NCBI GenBank assembly: GCA_018713365.1
Contig: DVOU01000020.1
Coordinates: 124,001 to 188,000 of the forward strand
Origin: Pullichristensenella excrementipullorum
Lineage (GTDB): Bacteria; Bacillota; Clostridia; Christensenellales; Aristaeellaceae
Reading direction: 5' to 3'
Length of the DNA: 64,000 nt
The notes under the pieces are model-generated. The model was not told the origin of the DNA. It was given only the letters and a program-made list of their open reading frames with translations, and made no database searches. Each line of letters begins with the position of its first letter. Positions within the stretch are counted from its first letter, which is position 1. Shown piece by piece: positions 59,345-64,000 of this stretch. The position numbers and the translations under genes are program-made.

Positions 59345-61132
59345 ATGCAGTTGCATTTCCGGCGCGCCGTAAGCGCGCTCCTGGCCCTTGCGCTGCTCGC
59401 TTCTTCGCCGGCGCTGGCGCTGGGCTTCATCTTCGGCGAAGGGACGGACGCGCCCGCCGCCTCGGCCATCGAGGACGACGGCATGCTGCGCGTGTATCTG
59501 AAATCGCTGGGCGACCCGGCCTCGCTGGGGATGACGCTGGCCGGCTCCTACACCGTGGAGGGCGACCGCGGCTTCCGCTTTGACCGCGACACCGCCATCG
59601 TGCTGGCCGCGGACGGCGAGAGCGTGCTGCTGAGCGTGGGCGGCCTCACCATCGACATGGGGCCTTCGCTGACGCTGACGCGGCAGGCCGTGACCGACGG
59701 CGGCGAGAACGGCATCTACATCCACGAATCGGAGAAGGACACGCTCTACGAGGGCGACCTGAGCGTTTCTGTGCAGGACGGCGGGCTGCGCTGCATACTC
59801 ACCATCCACATCGAGGACTACCTCAAGGGCGTGGTGGCCTACGAAATGAGCGATTCCTTCCCGCTGGAGGCGCTCAAGGCGCAGGCCGTGGCCGCGCGCA
59901 CCTACGCCATGGGCCGCAAGTGGGTCAGCGCCACGCGCGATTACGACGTGGTGGACACCACGCAGGACCAGGTGTACAAGGGGCTGGACGCGGACTATGT
60001 CAACGTCATCGCTGCGGTGGAGGCCACGCGCGGCGTGGTGGGCACCTACAACGGCGGCTTCGCCATGTGCTACTACACCGCCAGCAACGGCGGGCAGACG
60101 GCGCTGGCCACCGACATCTGGGGCGGCGAGGGCGATTACGGCTATCTGGACATGGTGGACGACCCCTACGATCTGGAAAATCCCGCGAGCCTTGTAAACA
60201 GCGTCACATTCCAGAGCGACGTTTCCGACAACGCCGCGCTGAAGGCGATGCTGGAAGAGGGCCTCGCGGCGCTGAACCTGCCCTATGAGGACGTGGCGCT
60301 GGAGAGCGTCGTTTCCATCGAGGCGGTGGAGCCGAAGTTCGAGGGCAGTTATATGTACACGAAGCTGCGCTTCACGCTCTCGGTCTCGGCGATGCTGGAG
60401 GGCTGGTACGCGCAGGAGGGCGACAGCTACGCGCCGCTGTTCCCGGACGGCTCGGAGTTTTCCGGGGAGATGCTTTCCTCAGCCACGGGGCTGGCGCTGG
60501 CGCGGCGGGGACGGCTGGGGCTGCCCTACGTCTACCGCGAGGGGCGCGAGGTGCTGCCGGAAACGGTGACGGTGGAGCTGTCCGTGTACGACCAGATCAA
60601 GGACGGGCTTTCGCTGGGGCTGAACGGCGGCGACTACGAACTGGTCAGCGTGACGCGGGAAGAGGACGGCCGCTTCACCATCTCCATGCGCCGCTTCGGC
60701 CACGGCGTGGGCATGAGCCAGCGCGGGGCGCAGTGGATGGCCGGGGAATACGGCATGGACTATATCGAGATCCTCAACTTCTACTACCCCGGCATGACGC
60801 TGGAGACCATCGACTGGCCCGAGGTGGAGCTGACGCCGCTGGAGGAGCTGCCCGAGAGCATCGGCTCGGCGCGCCCGCGGCCCACGCCCACCCCCACCCC
60901 CGCGCCGCTGCCGGCGCTGGAGGAGGGCGAATACTACGCCACCGTGGAACTGGAGACGCGCTCTTCCTCGCTGAATGTGCGTCAGCAGCCCTCGACGAGC
61001 GCGCGCATCGTCGCCGCGCTGGACTACGGCCGGCGCGTGATCGTCTGCGAAGACGCGGGCGACGGCTGGGTGCGCATCCGCACCGCGGAGCTGGAGGGCT
61101 ATGTGAAGCTGGAATACCTGAAAGCGGAATGA
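59345..61132 (+). CDS. Secreted SpoIID/LytB-domain protein with C-terminal SH3 domain
   Basis: A 595-residue exported protein. A signal peptide (AVSALLALALLASSPALA) precedes a beta-rich region, the SpoIID core (IHIEDYLKGVVAYEMSDSFP, ALKAQAVAARTYAM, YTASNGGQTA, GHGVGMSQRGAQWMAGEYG, ILNFYYPGM) and, after a Pro/Thr linker, an SH3_3 domain (SSSLNVRQQPSTSARIVAAL). SpoIID is a lytic transglycosylase that cleaves denuded glycan strands during engulfment; relatives act on vegetative walls. GGGAGGG precedes the ATG. A caspase-like protein gene follows 82 bp downstream. Confidence 0.93.
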   Translation: MQLHFRRAVSALLALALLASSPALALGFIFGEGTDAPAASAIEDDGMLRVYLKSLGDPASLGMTLAGSYTVEGDRGFRFDRDTAIVLAADGESVLLSVGGLTIDMGPSLTLTRQAVTDGGENGIYIHESEKDTLYEGDLSVSVQDGGLRCILTIHIEDYLKGVVAYEMSDSFPLEALKAQAVAARTYAMGRKWVSATRDYDVVDTTQDQVYKGLDADYVNVIAAVEATRGVVGTYNGGFAMCYYTASNGGQTALATDIWGGEGDYGYLDMVDDPYDLENPASLVNSVTFQSDVSDNAALKAMLEEGLAALNLPYEDVALESVVSIEAVEPKFEGSYMYTKLRFTLSVSAMLEGWYAQEGDSYAPLFPDGSEFSGEMLSSATGLALARRGRLGLPYVYREGREVLPETVTVELSVYDQIKDGLSLGLNGGDYELVSVTREEDGRFTISMRRFGHGVGMSQRGAQWMAGEYGMDYIEILNFYYPGMTLETIDWPEVELTPLEELPESIGSARPRPTPTPTPAPLPALEEGEYYATVELETRSSSLNVRQQPSTSARIVAALDYGRRVIVCEDAGDGWVRIRTAELEGYVKLEYLKAE

Positions 61133-61214
61133 CAAGGCCCGGGGCGAGGGCGCGTCCTTCGCCCCGGCGGCAGACACGCAGGCACAGCGGCGGCCCGGCC
61201 GCCCCGGAGGACAC

Positions 61215-63251
61215 GTGATCAAGAAGGCGACACTGGCAGTTATGCTGCTCACGCTGTTTGCGTCGGTTTTCGCGGCCGGCGCATTTTCCGTGTCCGAAGC
61301 GGCGCCGGAAAGCGTCGCCCTGCCCGACGACGCCCACGCGGACGTGAGCCTGACCGGCGCGGAACAGCGCTTCACCTTCTCCCCCGCCGCCAGCAGCGTT
61401 TACAGCATCTACTTCTTCCCCGACGGCGAAGACGCCTTCGCGGACGCGCGCCTTTACCGGGGCGGGACGCTCATCGCCTCGGGCGGCGGCTCGCTGCGCC
61501 TGCTGGAAGCCAGTTTGAGCGCCGGGGAGACCTACGAACTGGCGCTCAGCGGCGAAGGCGGCGGGCGGCTGGAAGTGATGCGCGCCACCCTGGGGCGCTG
61601 CTTTGAAAAGCCCATCGAGCTTTCCGGGGACGAACTGACCTATGAAAAGCTGCTGGTGCGCCCCGGCGACGCCCACTGGTACGCCTTTACCGCCAGCACC
61701 GGCGGCCCGGCCACCATCCACGCCGAGCCGGAGGGCGCGCAGGAACTTTTGCTGTGCGGCCTGCTGATGGACGCGGAGGGGCGCGTGCTGGCGGAGGCGG
61801 GCGGCGGCGCGGGCGGCTTTGTCATCGACTGCGAACTCACCGCCGGGGCGCGCTACTACGCGCGCGTGTCGGCGCTGGACGCCTCCACCGGGGCCTACCG
61901 CCTCACCGTGGAGCAGGACACCGCCCGCGCCGCGCGGCCGGAGGCAGTGGCGCTCTCGGCGCAGGAACTGGCGCTGGACATCGGCGAGGCGGCGGCGCTC
62001 ACCGCCTCTGTCTCCCCCGCGGACGCCCACCCCACCGTGACCTTTACAAGCTCCAACAGCGCCGTGGCCACCGTTTCCCAGGCGGGCGAGGTCTACGCCG
62101 TGGGCGCGGGCGAGGCCGTGATCACCGCGCGGGCATGGGGCGGGGCGAGCGCCTCCTGCGTGGTGCGCGTGGCGGGCGTGCCGCTCTCGGGCATCGGCTT
62201 TTCCCAGAGCGCCCTGACGCTGCGCGTGGGCGAGAGCGTGGGCACTTCTCTGGAACTCTACCCGGAAAACGCCTCCGACCGGCGCGTGGTCTACAGCGTG
62301 GGAAACGCTGACGTCATCTCCGTCTCCCCCGAAGGCGTGGTCACGGGCCTTGCCGAGGGAACGGCGCGGCTGGTGGCCGTCTCCGCCGACGGCGGACACA
62401 CGGACATCCTCGAAGTGACGGTGGAGCCTGCCGCCGCCAAGCTGCGCGCCCTCATCATCGGCCAGCAGATGTACGAAGAAGGGGTCAACAGCGTGCGCGT
62501 AGGCTCGATCAACACCGCGCAGAGCATTTCCTTCCTCCTGCAGGAGCAGGACGTGGATGGCGAGAGCTACGAGACCACCGTGCTGCTCGATTCCGACCGC
62601 GCCGAGACGCTCGCCGCCATCCGCACGGCCTTCGCGGACGCGCAGGAGGGCGATATATCGCTTCTCTACATCACCTGCCACGGCTACTACGCCCACGGCA
62701 TGAGCTTTTTTGAGCTGTACGACGGCTCGGTGATCGCCGCGCGCGATCTGGAACGCGAGCTGCGCAAGGTTCCGGGCACGGTGGTGGTCATCGCCGACTG
62801 CTGCGGCAGCGGCGGACTCATCGGCAGGGCTTCGACGCTGGAGGACTTCAATCGCGGCATCGTGCAGGTGTTTTCCGGCAATGTGGGCGCGCCGTCCTTC
62901 GCAAGCGGCAAGTACAAGGTCATCGCCAGTGCTTCGCTGGATCAGGACAGCTACCGCATCAGCTTTGACGAGAACATCACCGAGAGCGACATGGCCACGG
63001 TGCTGGCGCGGGCGCTGTGCGACGGCGCGGGCTGGAGCCTCGCAAGCAGCCGCCGCGCCGCCCTGCGCGCCGATATGGACTACGACCGGCAGATCACCTT
63101 CGGGGAGATCGGCGCCTACGTTTCCCGCCGCGTGCCCTGGTATCTGAACGTGGCCGGCGAATTGGCCGGAGCCTCCGCTCCCTATGTGCAGAACGTACAG
63201 GTGTGGCCCGAGGGCGACCCGCTGGTGCTGCTCGGCAGACAGGGGCAATGA
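61215..63251 (+). CDS. Secreted protein with BIG2 Ig-like domains and a caspase-like (C14) domain
   Basis: A 678-residue exported protein. After a signal peptide (ATLAVMLLTLFASVFAAGAF), an N-terminal beta-sandwich (about 30-220) precedes two BIG2-like Ig domains (about 235-320, TFTSSNSAVATVSQAGEVYA; and 322-405, VISVSPEGVVTGLAEGTARL). Residues about 410-660 form a caspase-like domain: LRALIIGQQMY starts it, the catalytic His is His489 in YITCHGYY, and the nucleophile is probably Cys530 in ADCCGSGG, like the DSCHSG motif of metacaspases. The GTG start is four bases after GGAGG. The substrate is unknown; it may cleave surface or competitor proteins. Confidence 0.85.
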   Translation: MIKKATLAVMLLTLFASVFAAGAFSVSEAAPESVALPDDAHADVSLTGAEQRFTFSPAASSVYSIYFFPDGEDAFADARLYRGGTLIASGGGSLRLLEASLSAGETYELALSGEGGGRLEVMRATLGRCFEKPIELSGDELTYEKLLVRPGDAHWYAFTASTGGPATIHAEPEGAQELLLCGLLMDAEGRVLAEAGGGAGGFVIDCELTAGARYYARVSALDASTGAYRLTVEQDTARAARPEAVALSAQELALDIGEAAALTASVSPADAHPTVTFTSSNSAVATVSQAGEVYAVGAGEAVITARAWGGASASCVVRVAGVPLSGIGFSQSALTLRVGESVGTSLELYPENASDRRVVYSVGNADVISVSPEGVVTGLAEGTARLVAVSADGGHTDILEVTVEPAAAKLRALIIGQQMYEEGVNSVRVGSINTAQSISFLLQEQDVDGESYETTVLLDSDRAETLAAIRTAFADAQEGDISLLYITCHGYYAHGMSFFELYDGSVIAARDLERELRKVPGTVVVIADCCGSGGLIGRASTLEDFNRGIVQVFSGNVGAPSFASGKYKVIASASLDQDSYRISFDENITESDMATVLARALCDGAGWSLASSRRAALRADMDYDRQITFGEIGAYVSRRVPWYLNVAGELAGASAPYVQNVQVWPEGDPLVLLGRQGQ

Positions 63252-63336
63252 GCGCCGCCATAGCACATGAAATGACATTTCTCTTGCAGATTTATGTTAA
63301 ATGTTTGAGAAAAGTTCTGCCTTGCAGGAATTGCCC

Positions 63337-63379
63337 TGCGTTTCGCGAATCGTATAAGTTAGCGTATTTTCGAAACGCA
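63337..63379 (+). promoter_or_regulatory. Nine-base inverted repeat upstream of ispH
   Basis: TGCGTTTCG (63337-63345) and CGAAACGCA (63371-63379) form a perfect inverted repeat around a possible -10 (TATAAG, 63353-63358). The preceding TTGCCC (63331-63336) is 16 bp from it. An operator is possible. The remainder of 63252-63336 holds no gene. Confidence 0.5.
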
Positions 63380-63412
63380 TACAAAGGGTGAGGGGGAATC
63401 TCCGTTTCCAAC

Positions 63413-64000
63413 GTGATCGTGGCGAAACATGCCGGATTCTGTTTCGGCGTGCGCCGAGCGGTGGAAGCCGCCCGGGAAGCGGCCCCGGCCTGGACGCTCG
63501 GGCCGGTGATCCACAACCCGCGGGTGGTGCGGGAACTGGCGGACATGGGCGTGGTCAGCGCCGATGCGCCGGAGGACATCCCCGAGGGCGCGGTGGCCGT
63601 GGTGCGTTCGCATGGCGTGGGCCGGGAAACGCTTTCGCGCCTGCGCGCGCGCGCGCGTGAGGTGTGCGACGCCACCTGTCCCTTCGTCACGCGCATCCAT
63701 GAAATGGCGCAGGAGGCGGAGGCGCAGGGCGTGCCGCTGATCGTGGTGGGCGAAGCCCATCACCCGGAGGTGGAGGGCATCCGCGGCTGGACGCGCGGCG
63801 AAAGCTACGCCGTGGCCGACGTGGAAAGCGCCCGCGCGCTGCCGGAAATGGAGCGCGCGTTGGCCGTTTCGCAGACCACATTCATCCTCGAACGTTTTGA
63901 GCGCGTATGCGCGGCTCTCAGGGAGCGCGTGCGCGATCTGGAGATACGCAGGACCATCTGCCCCGCCACGCGCGAGCGGCAGGAGGAAGCCGTCCAGCTG
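63413..64000 (+). CDS. ispH: 4-hydroxy-3-methylbut-2-enyl diphosphate reductase, N-terminal part
   Basis: This last enzyme of the MEP isoprenoid pathway converts HMBPP to IPP and DMAPP with a 4Fe-4S cluster. The visible 196 residues include the first cluster ligand (KHAGFCFGVRRAVE), VVRSHGVG, CDATCPFVTRIHEMA with the second ligand, VVGEAHHPEVEGIRG and the third-ligand region TICPATRERQEEA. The reading frame is closed by TGA at 63389-63391, so the gene must start after that; GTG at 63413 is the first usual start codon but its ribosome-binding site is poor. In Clostridia it may be fused to an S1-like domain; the end lies outside the window. Confidence 0.93.
   Translation, partial: MIVAKHAGFCFGVRRAVEAAREAAPAWTLGPVIHNPRVVRELADMGVVSADAPEDIPEGAVAVVRSHGVGRETLSRLRARAREVCDATCPFVTRIHEMAQEAEAQGVPLIVVGEAHHPEVEGIRGWTRGESYAVADVESARALPEMERALAVSQTTFILERFERVCAALRERVRDLEIRRTICPATRERQEEAVQL

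Noticed and set aside
1..64000. tRNA or rRNA genes
   Set aside because: No tRNA-like T-loop (GTTCRANNC) in a cloverleaf context and no rRNA signature was seen by eye on either strand.

Overview
The window is a 64 kb stretch of bacterial chromosome. Most of it is visibly GC-rich, with strong Shine-Dalgarno sequences (GGAGG cores), frequent GTG and TTG starts, tight start/stop overlaps, and clear TTGACA-N17-TATAAT promoters. Gene content points to Firmicutes, class Clostridia: RqcH, a GerMN protein, a SpoIID/LytB-domain protein, FtsW/RodA plus class B PBP, YitT, YybS/DUF2232 next to bL9 and DnaB, and BmrC/BmrD-like exporters. Several secreted proteins carry signal peptides ending in A-x-A/EE instead of lipoboxes, a look I associate with Christensenellales-type lineages, but the order cannot be settled from this window. 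No rRNA or tRNA gene was seen.

Layout. (1) 1-8.7 kb, all on the minus strand and lower in GC than the rest: a catabolic cluster with two tandem Abhydrolase_10 paralogues, a ribose-type sugar ABC importer (binding protein, double ATPase, permease), an esterase and a LacI regulator cut by the window edge. (2) 8.7-14.0 kb: acetyltransferase and RqcH facing a GerMN protein, an RNase PH-RdgB fusion and a YfcE-like phosphoesterase. RqcH and GerMN are driven by divergent promoters that share one palindromic -35. (3) 14.1-17.4 kb: a MalEFG-type importer lacking its own ATPase, under a consensus promoter. (4) 17.4-20.8 kb: a secreted S41 protease-like protein, and a YtrA-type GntR/ABC/permease/zinc-ribbon operon whose promoter contains three phased repeats. 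(5) 20.9-27.5 kb: a six-gene operon with split transketolase, an SCP2-like protein, zinc alcohol dehydrogenase, a tandem-domain MerR regulator and aldehyde dehydrogenase. (6) 27.6-33.5 kb: a degenerate-GGDEF/coiled-coil/PAS protein, then a MarR regulator with an inverted-repeat operator and a heterodimeric ABC exporter behind a structured leader. (7) 33.6-39.2 kb: DUF45 metallopeptidase, SDR, a small orphan gene, a 740-bp gene-poor stretch holding one solitary type I-C-like CRISPR repeat, a PrsA/SurA-like foldase, YitT and two tiny Cys-rich proteins. (8) 39.2-44.6 kb: DnaB, bL9, YybS, YajC, Tgt and a surface Ig-like protein. (9) 44.8-49.7 kb, plus strand: a polytopic membrane protein, a MarR regulator, a six-repeat peptidoglycan-binding lipoprotein and a small membrane protein. 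(10) 49.7-58.4 kb, minus strand: XRE regulator, PlsC, Cmk, PepV-like dipeptidase, UvrC, PBP, FtsW/RodA and an FHA protein. (11) 58.5-64 kb, plus strand: TauE/SafE exporter, SpoIID-SH3 protein, a secreted Ig-like/caspase-like protein, and the start of IspH.

The most unusual items are the secreted bacterial caspase-like protein with BIG2 domains, the solitary I-C-like CRISPR repeat with its own promoter and hairpin, the low-GC ester-catabolism island, the transketolase operon with an SCP2-like subunit, and the PAS protein behind a nine-guanine ribosome-binding tract.
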